Program-made: the position numbers and the translations under genes
Part shown: one piece after another, positions 12,495 to 25,100 of the stretch
Layout: the number at the start of each line of letters is the position of its first letter
Position numbering within the stretch: position 1 is the first letter of the stretch
Notes under the pieces: generated by a model
Seen by the model: only the letters and a program-made list of their open reading frames with translations
Databases searched by the model: none
What the model was told of the DNA's origin: nothing
NCBI GenBank assembly: GCA_963555705.1
Contig: OY743171.1
Span: 15,251,352-15,315,351 of the forward strand
Reading direction: 5' to 3'
From: Ligustrum vulgare
Taxonomy: Eukaryota > Streptophyta > Magnoliopsida > Lamiales > Oleaceae
Length of the DNA stretch: 64,000 nt

Positions 12495-13149
12495 TGTAAG
12501 GTTTTGATACATATATGCAGAGCGGAAATTAAACAAACACGAAATCATAGCCCGGATCAACCTTGTATTTAGATAGAATTTGTGATTAGAATGATACCTT
12601 TAATGAACGCCATGAATCTGAAATCTGAAACAGGAGGTACAAACTTATCACCATCAGCTATCCAATTGTCCAGCCTCTAACAGAAATCCACACAGCGAAT
12701 TGATTCTGGAACTCCATCAATCTCCAACCATTGGAATGGATTTGAGAGAATTGGTTTTTCTCTTTGTGCTAGAAAGAGAAAAACCTAATACTAGAAAAGC
12801 GACTCTCTCATAATTTTCTCTACAGTAGTGCACATATTAATATGCGCACCTCAAACCCTAACCCTATTCACAATAGGGCCGTTAATGGGCCTTGATTAAT
12901 TAGGGTCTGTTCGGCTGCAATTTAATTTGCCATCATTACAAAAATTTAAATTACACAATTTTTCATACCACTTTTTAACCATTCACATTTTCTTTCTCCA
13001 ATTTTTAACCCTTTATCTTACCTAGAAAATACAAATAAATCAACAAATAATTGAAATTCCTTGATTTGACACAAAACATTCCAAATTAAATCTAAAAGAA
13101 CACACCTTTAATCATATTAATTAATCTAATTGTAAAGTCCGGCCCAACA
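12495..13149 (-). mobile_element. Copia 3' LTR (655 bp)
   Basis: On the minus strand the LTR starts TGTTGGGCCGG at 13149 and ends CCTTACA at 12495. Directly upstream on the minus strand is the polypurine tract AAGTGGGAGATT (within 13150-13172), the standard priming site for plus-strand DNA in Copia elements, and beyond it lies the decayed pol of the same orientation. A Tourist-like MITE (12903-13107) has inserted within the LTR. The matching 5' LTR is not seen to the right, so the element is truncated. Confidence 0.8.
12903..13107. mobile_element. Tourist-like MITE in Copia LTR
   Basis: About 205 bp. The left end GGGTCTGTTCGG and the reverse complement of the right end (AGGTGTGTTC) match, and TTA lies on each side (12900-12902 and 13108-13110), as for PIF/Harbinger-type insertions. 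The interior carries the TTTTTAACC...TTACCTAGAAAATAC core that also occurs in copies in PAT17 introns. Confidence 0.65.
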
Positions 13150-14159
13150 ATTGGGAAATCTCCCACTTGGACAAGATCCAATTCCAGATACTCAATTCTC
13201 GCCTTTTGTGTGTGACCCATTAGGTTCCATTCACGATGGCAAACGCCGTGCTATTATTACTCCAATCTGATTGGAATAAGGTGAATTCAAATCTCCATTT
13301 CTAATTCATCCTCGACTCACCAAGATCGATTAATTCACGTCGCCGTCCTAGATTGTCATCTAGTAATGTATCATGGCAATCCATGTGAAAGGAAAAGTCA
13401 TGTGGCATGACAAGACCAGTTCATGTGCGATTACCGTGGAAATATAATCCTTTCATCAATATAACCCAATTGGTTAAGAGATATGGATAGCGTCAATCTC
13501 ATTTTAACCAATTATGTTATTCACTTCTTATTTTAGTTGATCTTGTTATGACTGAAAACACCTTTTCAACTCATAACTTCATCTTGGTCGAGGAATTTAC
13601 ATCTACTTAAGTGAGCGAAATACAGGTTATAATCTCCTACTACCCAGGAGTGACGAATCCTCAAATTGGACATACACAACCTTCATATGACTCTCACTAT
13701 ACCCGTACGGCGTCATCCTGATGACTCCCTCTCAAGAGCCAACATCAATGCTCGTCAAAGTATAGTAATCCTTATATAAGATTCTATAAAGTCCTCAAGT
13801 CAAAGGACCAAATCCACAACCGCGCATTAGAGATTCACCACTGACGCTTGGATAGTTATCCATGTGGAATCTCTAGGCGGGTCATCCAATACTTTGTTCA
13901 TCTAACAATGCATTCATGTGTTCATTCGAATGTCCCCCTACATTTTAGCTTGTGAGATAAGCTACTTTCTTCATAAGAAAGAAATGCAACACATGCTAGT
14001 CTAACTGCAACAACAATATCTGTATCTTGTTGTTACTTCAACTAGGAAAAATTTTAGAATAAGATATTAATGATTTGTATCTCAAAGTCACAACACCTTG
14101 TGACTTACAAGTTACTTAAACTTATTCTACGGACTCTATTATCTAAATATGAGTTAAAC
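13150..14159 (-). other. Copia 3' untranslated region
   Basis: About 1 kb between the RNase H remnant and the LTR. It begins with the polypurine tract next to the LTR and shows no open frame. It belongs by position to the Copia element and is otherwise unremarkable. Confidence 0.5.
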
Positions 14160-16450
14160 TCAATTTACTAATAGATCTGCCTTTATTGTAACAATGATAA
14201 TATGTGTTAGGGGATAGTGGATTTACAGGTGGATCTTAGATATGTGACTCTTCACATTTCAACCTTTGCAAGGTTAGTGGGCATGATTCTATTTCTCTAC
14301 AATCTTTGAATAAGATAGTAGCCCCTAAATACATACTCAGATCATCGATGAGACTCAGTTCCCTCGCTTGCGCGATGGCTCCATTGTCATCATAGTACTC
14401 ATTACTGGAACTATAATGCTAGGAACAATTATAGTTCACTAATGAACTTAACGATCGAGATTGCTTCACAAGCACTTATGTATTTGGTCTCGGTTGTATA
14501 GTTAGCTGTCTCTCTTATTTGAACTATTTCAAATTGACCACACCACTACTATGAGTTAATTAACAATTAGACTGAATATTTCCTTCATCCCTTCCCAGAC
14601 TAAAGGATGGTATCTTTATACCTAAAGACTGTAAGTCTACATTTCTTCTCATGTCTACTGTATTCTTAGTACTTCTCAAGTACTCTCAATAATACAAAAG
14701 GTATCATACATAGTGTCGCGTTTAAGATCTTATTGTCAAACAATCAAGTATCTTCTCCACATCATTATTTCTCAATATGTGTTCTAAACACTATTTTGAA
14801 AAGATTAACCCCAAAAATTTTGGGATAGAATCCTACATTGGATTCACTCATGCTAATCTCATTAGCATTACATCTATGTACATGGATTGAGAAGTCAAAA
14901 CAACCTTCCAAATCTATCTCTATAGATTCTCGTTCCCAAAGTGAAGGTTTTATTTCTCAAATCCATAATGGAGAAATTTAAATAATTGCACTTTCACTTT
15001 TAAGGTTAGAGATTCAACTTCTGATCAATAATATGTCACCTACATATAGTATCAGAAATATTAAACACTCCCACTAACCTTTTATATGCACACATAATTA
15101 ATCTGCGATTTTGATAAAATCAAACATTTTGATCATCTCATCAAAATTAAGATTCTAGCTCCGTGAGGCTTGCTTTAATCTATAATAGATATTTGTAGCT
15201 AGTATACTATGTTTAAGGATTCAAGAATCCCATAATTACAGCATGTAGCTACCGCAAGCAGAATCCGAATTTTAGGCGAATCAAACAAGTTCCAAAACTT
15301 TGTTTTTATCTCAGATTCTATGGCTTCCTGCCATCTCGTTTAGTCAACACTTGACTTAGCTTCTATGTAAATATAGGCTCATTATCCTTGATGACTAATA
15401 CAATATTAGCAATCGGGGATGTGTAACTCAATGGAGTACGCGTGATCCTAATGTCTTTGCATGGAGCTAGTGCGTCTCAATCGTCGTGACGTCCTAAGTA
15501 ACGATCGCGTCCCAAGCATTGATTTGTGCCTCATCCAATGCAAACACATATTCGAGCATATTTAGTCGGTTAAGTATATGTGTAATCATGAACTCTTTCA
15601 CGCTGTACTTTTATTCCTACTGTCCTCTCTTAGATGAACTGTTTCTCTAAGTTATTGACAAAATTCGAGATAGACTTTCTTTCTCGATAGGAATGTAGAA
15701 ATAATATCCAACCATCTTTTGGATATTCCACAAATATACATATTGGATTAAGGCTATTGCTTATCCAAATTTGGTATACTTCTAACAAGTATTGAGGTTT
15801 TAAATCTTAACGCGAGAAAGATTAGACCTTTTAAATCCATATCTTATATGGACCTTCATCAACTGATTATCATGGAACACGTCTAAGTGTGTAATATAAA
15901 ATTTTTAGTTCAAAGCTCCAAAAATTGTTTTGAAAATTTTGCGTGTCTTCATCAATGATTGTATCAATTGTAATCATTCTCCTTTCAGATACGCCATTGT
16001 GTCAAGGTATATGCGAAAGGGTTATTTATGTGAAAATTATGTTCTTATAACATAATCTTGAAGTCAATCACTTTGAAATATTCTTCACTTTGATCAAATC
16101 TACGTGCTTAGAATATTTTTCTCATTTTGGCCTTCTAATTTATATCTGTATTATTTGAACTTTTCAAACTTTCATATTTAAACTTTATTATAGATAACAA
16201 TGACAATCATGGTTATCTAATGATTAAAGACCATTCTGACATATGCCCGCTTACATCCGAATGTAACAGGCTCAGTGGATCAACCATCCCACATTGACTT
16301 TTCAATTCACCTCCAAGGCAAGATATACACATATCTCTGTCAATTGAATAAGTCAAGTGTCAGATTTATGTGTGACTTCTTCTTTGTCTTATCAATATTC
16401 AGAATGTAGACTATTTGTTATTTACCTAGCTTCCATATTATCTCATCTAA
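14160..16450 (-). pseudogene. Ty1/Copia pol remnant (INT-RT-RNase H), heavily mutated
   Basis: No long frame survives, but family motifs can be read in order on the minus strand. An integrase start resembling LLHSDV lies at about 16270-16250. A reverse-transcriptase segment resembling WQEAIESE lies at about 15345-15310. The RT catalytic block near 15050-15030 is read as YVGDIL where active enzymes have YVDD. RNase H pieces resemble TEAEYIAASEA (about 14510-14460) and DNGAIAQARE (about 14395-14360). Integrase before RT is the Copia order. The missing catalytic aspartate and many stops show a long-dead copy. Gag and the 5' LTR are absent or unrecognisable. Confidence 0.8.
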
Positions 16451-17102
16451 GTTAATGAATAACTATTATTCTTAATTATAGAGGATAATCATTTCATGTC
16501 CAAACATGAAGTAGAAGTGTCGTTCTTCATAAGAACTGTAATTAACAATTGTCTAATTTAACATTGAATCAGAAGGCAAAGATAGGTGATAGCTTCTTGA
16601 GCTGTTCAAGAAATATTTACTTTATTACCTACAATTAGGTATATCACCATTTTTCGCAATTATTCTACTTTTAGCCATTGCATATTATCGGTATCTAATA
16701 CTCGATTGGCTAAGTAGATTATTTAACCTCTATCAAATAGAAAACTGAAGTAGAAGATTCACCAAACTTCTCATTTAATAGTAATATTTTTGTTAATATT
16801 GTTACAAAATCGGCACGAATTAGTTTGGATAATTAAAAATAGAGAAATTTTATTTCCAAAACTAATGACGACATATGTCAAATGAAGTTACATATGCAAC
16901 AACATCGTTTAATTTAGGGAATTTGTAGCCACTAGGCGTATTTTGTTGTTCAACTTAGAATTTTTTTCCCTAGAAAAATTACTATTTTTAATTTGGTTCA
17001 TTCTATGCATTAGTTATTAATTTAAATTAAAGTTATTAATTAACAAATTTATAATTAAGGTGTAATTATTAAAAAATTAGAAGAAAATTGGGTACTATTC
17101 AC
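16451..17102. other. No gene; probable tail of decayed Copia element
   Basis: AT-rich without open frames. By position it may be the eroded gag and leader of the Copia element to its left, but I could not read gag motifs. Confidence 0.35.
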
Positions 17103-17190
17103 TTAACCCCAAATTTGGGGTTAAATGGTTGGAGATAGAATTTGAGTTTACCCCAAATTTGGGGTAATCTTTACCCCAAATTTGGGGTAA
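17103..17190. repeat. Three clustered palindromes sharing CCCCAAATTTGGGG
   Basis: Perfect palindromes lie at 17103-17124 (22 bp, TTAACCCCAAA inverted), 17148-17167 and 17171-17190 (both 20 bp, TTACCCCAAA inverted). The last two are only 3 bp apart. Phrases TGGTTGGAGAT and CATTGGAGATGGC flank them, as is common at the ends of plant MITEs. It may be a collapsed or nested foldback element. Confidence 0.85.
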
Positions 17191-18480
17191 ACCATTGGAG
17201 ATGGCCTAAGCCCTTCTTTCGGCGCCGACCCTCTCCCCTTCCTCCTCTGTTTGGACGAAAATATAGAGAGAGAATTGATTTTGATTTTAAATTTGATTTT
17301 TGTAAAATTATTTTATAAGCCCCCATGTTTTAAAAAAGTCATTTAACTCGGTTCCAACTTTTCAAATAGTTTAAATTCAATCCCTTCAGATTTTTAAATG
17401 TTTCAGCCCATCATTTTGAGATATTTATTTCAGCCCCTAAATATTTAAAAAGTGTTTTAATTGTCAATCCCTAAGTTTCTGAAAATTCTATTTCAAACCC
17501 AAAACTATTCAAATTCAACTTTGATATCAAATTAGTCCCTAAACTTTTATAATCATTTTAAACCTTTTAATTCCCAAAATTCTAATTTAAGATTTATTTT
17601 CTTTTCGCTAGACGAAATCGCGGGAAATATCTAAAGCACTTTAGTTTTACATCCGTTCAATTTCAAGAAAAAATTCAAAACTTTGAGGTGGGTTTACTTG
17701 AAGCAATTGTGGTTATTTTGTCCATATAATATCTTAATGTGTGATTTTAATTGTGATATAATGCATCTACGTATTAAAAGGTTGTCAATGACCGTAAATA
17801 GGTCCGGTATTGAAAAGTGGGTCCTTAGGGTTGTCCCATAGTGCACAATTTTATTTATCGCTAATAAGTAATAACATGTTGTCGAGGTTCGTAAATAGGT
17901 CCGAGATCGAAAGTGGATCCTTGGGGATGTCCCACAATACATAAATTAACAGAAAATTTTGTATTAGTATGATATTCATAATTGAACTTGCATGTTGGGA
18001 TTTAACTTAGACTGATTGTTGTTTCCCTACTGAGTATAATTCATTATACTCACCCTCAATATTTCCTCTCTTTCAGGTTAAGGAGCTCGGTGATGCATGA
18101 CAATGAGCTGGGCAATCTCTGAATAAAATGATAAACTATTTCAATTAATAAATTTTAGAAAACTAGTAATGTAATAGTTGATTTCCTTTAGCTCATATAA
18201 TTTCAAAATTTAGTATTTCACAAATTTTGGCATTTTGCTTATTATTATGTTTGGTAGTGACAATTTCATTTGAGTAAATTATTTCAACAAATGATGCTTT
18301 CGCGTTCTATTTTTAAAATATATTATTGTAGCAATCATTTTCTACTTGTCAAATTAAATTTGAATCTTATTATTTTGAAAGTTTGACGATTTGTTCATTT
18401 TTTTTGATATTGAAAATTAAATTATTTCCATCAATTAAGCTTCCGCGTCTTATTTCTAGTTATTATTTTTTTAAGCTAAA
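17191..18480. other. LTR-like sequence without coding capacity
   Basis: The segment about 17280-17590 repeats phrases of the type TCAGCCCCTAAA and AATTAGTCCCTAAACTTTT, and 18000-18130 has ACTGAGTATAATTCATTATACTCAC near a TTAAGGAGCT stretch. These are typical of plant Gypsy LTRs. I could not find TG/CA borders or a partner copy, so this is a weak assignment. Confidence 0.3.
17781..17947. repeat. Degenerate tandem repeat, 97-bp period
   Basis: GTTGTC...CGTAAATAGGTCCG...AAGTGG.TCCTT.GGG.TGTCCCA occurs at 17781 and again at 17878, the second copy partial and with numerous substitutions. It lies within the LTR-like segment. Confidence 0.65.
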
Positions 18481-18491
18481 CTATCAAGAGA

Positions 18492-18940
18492 TTAATTAAT
18501 ATCTGCCCTAACTAAGACAAATAAAAAACGTGGAATACAATCAGACCAATAAAAAAAACTAGACCAATTTGCACTATAGGCTGCTAGAGCATGGACTACC
18601 TTAGTACTATTCCTAGGGGCGAAAGAACAAGAATAATGTAAAGACTGAAGTAAGGAAGTAATATCCAGCAAAATTTCAGCGTTGGGATCACAAGAAAGAT
18701 CATACTCAAGCGCTTGTACCACCCGACTGGAATCTGTCTCTACCAATCACTGTGTGTAACCCAATTTCTGTACAAAGAGGATCCCTTCCTTTACTGCACA
18801 TGCTTCGACCAACTTCACTGAAAGAGCACTGGTACACTGTTTGACTTGAGCCCCCGCCACCACGCCAAATTTGTCCCTAAGGACCGCACCAACATAGAAA
18901 AAGGTCGTCCCAATCTTGAAAGCTGCATCAGTGTTATCTT
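18492..18940 (-). pseudogene. Plant RNase H-like (RVT_3) domain fragment
   Basis: Read from about 18938 down, the minus strand gives NTDAAF, GAVLRD, then after one in-frame TGA (near 18745) VETDSSRVVQAL and, toward the end, KVVHALA. This order and these acidic residues (D, E, D) match the RNase H fold found as a C-terminal piece of some plant LINEs and in stand-alone relatives. The N-terminal side is cut exactly where a Helitron 3' end begins (18944), so an insertion separated it from the rest. The stop codon and truncation make it a pseudogene. Confidence 0.8.
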
Positions 18941-18943
18941 TAA

Positions 18944-18972
18944 CTAGTAATCACACCGTGCGATGCACAAAA
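18944..18972 (-). mobile_element. Helitron 3' terminus (element extends right)
   Basis: Reading on the minus strand: hairpin GTGC-ATC-GCAC (18958-18968), GGTGTGATTA, then CTAG (18944-18947) with host T next. This is the same terminal design as at 12306-12330. The body lies to the right (AT-rich, to roughly 20 kb), but its 5' TC end could not be located. The insertion interrupts an RNase H fragment. Confidence 0.7.
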
Positions 18973-19134
18973 TATATAATTGACAATTATTTATTAAATA
19001 AGTTGTAAAAGTACAATGTCCGACATAAATTGTGCATTCATTTATAATGAAAAATGTTCAAAAAAAAGTAAAATATAAAATTGCGACTTGCATATTTCTT
19101 TTAACAACTAATTGTTCATTCTCTAGTTTTCTTA

Positions 19135-19299
19135 GCTACTGTTCGGAGGTAGTAAACTGATTATAATCAGTTTATTGCGCATATCTTGAGGTGATTTTAG
19201 GGTTAAAAATTAGAGAGTGAAAAGATGTAAGGTTAAAAAGTTGTATTGAAAATTTGAGCGATCATAAATGGGTTTACAACCCATTTACCGAACATAGAC
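19135..19299. mobile_element. Tourist-like MITE, 165 bp
   Basis: Ends GCTACTGTTCGG and (reverse complement of right end) GTCTATGTTCGG, flanked by TTA at 19132-19134 and 19300-19302. Same size and end design as copies at 24392 and 51062. It lies inside the presumed Helitron body. Confidence 0.7.
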
Positions 19300-22102
19300 T
19301 TAGTCTATTTAGGCGAAGTAAGATATGAACTTGTGACTTATTTTGTACTTACAATTTTGATTTGATGGCTGGAGTCGAGCTTAGGATTTTTTGATTTCTA
19401 AAAGTTGAAATTTTTACAATTTTCAAATTCGTAAAATGAAATAAAGAGGCTAATATACATTTACAGAATTAATTTATCGACTCCCTGTATAACACTATAA
19501 GAATTTTTACTAACTATCTTAATGCAATAATTAATGTTTAAATATATTAAACAAATATTTCATTTCATTACATGTAAAAAAGCAAATACACTACAAACAA
19601 AATTTACCAAACATTTTTAAAAACAAAAAATTGCTCAAACTCAAATTAAATGTTGCAATTTGTTAAACTTACACGGGACAAACTTTTACGCAGTCCTATA
19701 TTTAAATGAATGTAACAAATAAATAATATTGAATACAAATTTTAATTAAATCTTATTGAATAAATATTACAAATATAATTAACTTTATAAAAAAAAAAAT
19801 CATCTATACATCTCAATTTATAAATGTGAGTTTAACCCACAAGATATAAGACTTTATCACTTATTTGTATAGAATTGATTCTTCAAAAATACTTTTTTTT
19901 TTCAATTTCCTTTATCAACCACACATTCTTTAAAACTTATTTTTCACAATTGCACATACTATTTTTGTGCATACTAAATAAACTTGTCGACCATATTCTA
20001 TTTCTAAATAGAATGATTTTGCTAACGCCTTCAATTTTACAAATTGAACCAATGAGTTTATCGGAACTTAAAGTTGCAAAAAATTAAATGACTTAATTGA
20101 ATTTATTTAGAAAAATCGAATATTTATTATTTCTTTCAATTCTATAAGAAAAAAATTCAAAATTAATCATTTAGGCCAAATTGAATTTAGGTAAGAAAGT
20201 ATATGTATCATTTTAGGACTTAAATGAGATAAATTAGAAAGATTAGATGTTGAAAAAAATATAAGTACACTTTTACATTTTGTATTTAAAACGATTTTAC
20301 GAATAATATGTTTAGAGTTTGCTTTTATTTCTTAGTTTGTATTAAACTTCTCGTTGAAATCTTGGATTTGACACCCATATTTCATATTTTTCGACTTCAA
20401 AATAATGCAATAATAATTATCAAAAGAAAAAAAATCTATAATTTGACTTTTTATAGATATTTTTTTTCACAAATCCATAAATCATTTATTATATGCATTA
20501 ATTAAACTTTCTTAATGCTTGTATTAAAATAAATTGATAAAAATAAGAAATTTCCTAAAATGACATGTGAAAATATGAGGGAAACTATAAATCCATAAAT
20601 CATTTATTATAGGCACAACTCTTCATTTGCTTCATTTTTATTTATTTGAGATCTTTATTTGAATTAGATATCGCTACGTTTCAGGCATACCATATACCAA
20701 TATGAGATGGAGCATCTGTAGCTAGTATATGAGGTTGTATGAATCTCTTATAGATATTGCATCTTGTAATTATGTGTATCTTTTCAACTTTTCGTTTGTA
20801 TTCTTAATCGGACTTTTAGTTCGTATTAGCAATCGCGAGCATATTATTAACATAATATGATATATTTGTATGATTTTCAACTATTAATCATCCCTCCAAA
20901 TGCTAAGAAACCATGCTATAAAGCATCACCTGTTGGCAAGACGCATATCCGTGTTGCTAAATGATGTTGGCATTCCCTAGCGAAAACATTTTGTCCTCCA
21001 TATTGGTAGTTTAGCAGTAGATTGGATGAGTTCAAGTAATTTGTTAAATTTTGAGCAATTGAAGCATCAAAAAATGAGAAAATTTTAAAATGAGAATAAT
21101 TCTTAAAATAAAAAATACGTGCCCAAAAATAAGAAGAAATTGAAAACAAAATTAAGCACAACATTATACATTGGTGGGATGGGCAGATAATTCAAACCAT
21201 TTTCTAGAATGGTTACATTTCTAATTCGACGGCGTTGAAAATTTTTCAAGCCTTGATATATAGCCTCTATTCTGTTAATTTACACACACATATATAAACA
21301 AATAATGTATTATTTTCGAGATAAAATATGTGATTGAAAATTAATTTTAAAAAATGTATTGTTAAAAAGTGAGGATTATTATTAATTTAAAATGACTTCT
21401 TCTCATTTTATTCAATATTTGCAATGATAACCTTAATATTTTCTGTTTTCAACTTATATTTCCTGCGTCACTTTCTCTCACTCGGCCACTCCACCTGAAA
21501 ATAGACTACTAGAATAACAAAAAATGTTAGTTGTACAAAAAATTTGACAAATAGTTGAGGTGGTGGAATTGTGAAAGTTGATTTAAAATTGACGTGATGA
21601 CTGATGAGTGAAATAAGAAGATCGTGACAAATTTTTTGTCAAAGTTTAAGTACATGTAGCATTTCTGACTAGAATAATGTGGCAAACAAATTTTTTAAAA
21701 GTTTTAGAAAAAAGGTTAAAAAATGAATATTTAGCCTTTGTTCGGTGGCTCCCCAGCTGCCTTTTTTTGTTTATTTGTTTTTCAAGGTGAAATTTGTGAT
21801 TAAAAAATGATTTAGAAAAATGTGAATAACTAAAGAGTGAGATTGAGAAAACGCGTTGACTATAATACGCGTTATAACTACTCTACCGGACGCATGCTTA
21901 GACAACGTGGTACATAATTTCCAAGGTGGATGCCCGCAGTTTTGCCCAGACTGCAAAGTCAAAAGTCTCGTTAGACTCTACGAAATTGAATACAGACAGC
22001 GTCTTCTGCAAATTCCGTATTGGCGGATTTGCAACATATGAAATTGAATACAATCACCATAAAGTTCACTTCCAATTTACCCAAAAAAATTACTTTTAAT
22101 CC
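19300..22102. other. No gene seen; upstream of PAT17
   Basis: AT-rich with chance open frames only. The last few hundred bases before 22103 must hold the PAT17 promoter and 5' leader, but no TATA box stands out. A segment at about 21745-21890 with TTTGTTTATTTGTTTTT and GTGATTAAAAAATG resembles the Tourist-like MITEs without clean ends. Confidence 0.4.
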
Positions 22103-25100
22103 ATGGAAGTGCAGTGGCTTCTGGTGTGCCACGGCCTGGTGACGCTTTTGGTGGTTGTGTCGTTCCTCTGCGGGAATTGGCCTATTTTCCAGGGCACATT
22201 CATTCAGCGTATCCACTTTTTTCTCATATTCGGGGCCTATGATTATTTCCGGTAAATACCCTTTTTCCCTTTTTGAGGATTTATTTGATGTTTCTGCCAA
22301 TTGGTTAGTATTGATGATATTAATGTGGAAATTAATCTGTATTAATTGATGTTATGTTATAGGCGATTTATTCATTTTGTGTGTGGGTCTAGAGGCAGTG
22401 ATGCTCTAAACTCCGTTGAATATTATTTTTGCGACCGGCCTAATCCCATTTTACAGGTACACCTTTTTGTTCACCAACCTTCATTAGTGTAATAGTATTA
22501 CCTAATTGCTATTTCTTTCTGTTTTATTAAATAATTGTCTTATGGATGGTTATGCATTTTTCTGCGTGTTTTTGTGTGGAAATGTAGTACATGGAATTGC
22601 GTGAGTATAATTCTTGATTCTTCTAATCACTCCTTATTTATATGGGCAATAGTTGGACATTGGTGTTGAACGTGAGATGACTTTGCTGTCAAAATCCTGT
22701 TATCAACGTATGAAGAATCCAGTTAATTAAATGAATGGTCATTAAACTTATTACTAGGTTAGAAAATGTTACTCATTACTCACTCATCTATTCAAACGGT
22801 TATCCATCCATAAATGAAGTGAAATTATTTGCTCCCACCTGACGGAAGTTGCCAAGTATCCAACGGAATACATACATGGCACCTTGACGATATTAAATTG
22901 TTAAATTTATTAAATGAACGCTTATTGAACTTAACTCTGTGTTACTTAATCACTTAACAAAAACAAGTTATAGTAATTGCTCACTCATCCATTTAAATTG
23001 TTCCCATCTATCCCTGGGGTAAAATTATGTGGCATCTCATGAGTGGCTGAAATTTTTAAAACATGGAATACCTAGAATTTGGATAGAATGTTCTAATCTG
23101 GAGTATGGGTGGCCATACCCTATTATATCATTATGTATCACGTATAGGTATGCATATTCATATTCATATTATGGGTATCGATATCCATACCATAACTGTT
23201 TAGTGTCACGTCACACTATTTCTACTGTAATGACTTTGTAATCACTTTATCGACGTTACTTTGAAATGAAAACATGATTTTGTCTCTGTTATCATCTTTC
23301 CGTCTTTCAACAATTTATATTTAAATACGCAGAGTCTTAAAAAAAATAATGAAACAACATAAATAAATGTTTTGCTCCATTAGGACAAAGTTGACAAACA
23401 CACTAATATGTGTAATAATACCCGGGGAAAACATGAATTGTTTTGAGCAGTTTGAGTGTCTCTTGGGAACTTTGAGAATTTGTATTTTGCAACTTTAACA
23501 ATAGAAGACTAATTTGTAACTCATGAATGAGCAATTCATAACATTTTTTTGTTCAATATTTAAGTGCTACTTGAGTGATTGCTGGATAACCTTTTGAATA
23601 GATGAGTGAGAAATAGGCAAGTCCCCCCCCCCCCCCCCCCCCACAGTGAGTAAGTAGTAACCTAGCGATAAATTTAATGACCACTCATTTAATTAACTCA
23701 CATATAGAATTACAACTTGTACCTTTTGATACCAAGTATGAAGATAGAGCAAGAGTTAAGGGCGAATACTCTAAAATGTCAACTAGCTGAGAGCACAAGT
23801 TAAGAGTTTTAAGAAATATAAACGATAACAAATATATTATTGGCAGAGGTACAGAATATTAGCTCTTTAACAAATTGAAATAATAGTAGGGTTCCAAAAT
23901 ATAGTAGGTGAAACCCCAGTATCGTACTGCTTTCTGTAGACTCAAAAGGAACAATGTAGACATTTTTCAGAGAAGTGCCTATATTTGTTTTGTAAATCCA
24001 AATTATTATTTGTTTGACAAACACAACGTAAGAGAACCTTACAGATACTAATTTTGAGATAGCTACATAAATCCTCTTCTTCCATTTTGCTCAAACAAAA
24101 GTTATCTCCTTATTCCAGACGACTTCAGTATTTGGTCAGAATTGCTGAATAATTGGAGGAATGCATTTCAATTCCTTTTCATGTTGTAAGGTCTGGTCTG
24201 ATCTGGACTGGATTCCCCAAGCATCTGCGCGATAAAAGAGGAGAAAGTCTTTATAAAACCAAGTGATTTTGTCTATAAAAATATTTCAGTATCCTAATAA
24301 CTTTTGTGCTTGGTTACTAGAATGCAGTGCAATGTGACACATCCTACTTAAGCATCGCTTTTCGGCTGCTGTGACAGCTCTCAAAATTTTAGAATGTGTT
24401 TGGCAAACATGTTTTTAAACATGTTTTTTCCTACACAATTTCCCAAATCACTTTTTAATCACACACATTTTCTCTATCCAATTTTCAACCACACATTTTA
24501 CCTAGAAAACACAAAAAAACATGTTTTTAAACAAAAAACTTTTAACAAACAGAGGCTTAAGCTGAAAAGCTAGAAAATGTAGCTAAACAATAAAGGACAA
24601 GTATAGAATCACATTTTTCAAAATCAATTATGCCAAAGATTCCCAGATAGGATTTTTAAGTTTTAAACCGGAATTCCAAATAGGAAGATGATGCTGGGGA
24701 AAAATGAACATTTTTCTCTAAACTTTTTTGTAGAAAATATTTCATTATCTTCTTTATCTCTTTCTGAATGCAGATAATGTATTTGGGTATAATTGGAGCT
24801 ACCTATTACTTCATTGTAACATCATCCTTCAGCTACATTCCTGGATACTATTTAAGTGGTCTGCACAGGTGTTAATGGTATTCTTAAGGCTGATTTTGCA
24901 TACTGATATACTGTATATATACAACTTTTCTTGATCATTATGTAATTGTAGGTTCGCGAGCTTCTTGGCAGTTGGCTTCAGTGTTCTACTCTTCCTATTG
25001 ACTAGCTTTTCGGACCCAGGAACTGTAACTTCTGCAAATGTCCCTCAATATCTTTCTGCTTATCCTTATGACAACATTATCTTCTCAGAGAAAGAATGTT

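Noticed and set aside
21971..22300. 109-codon minus-strand frame
   Set aside because: It is the antisense shadow of PAT17 exon 1 and its intron.
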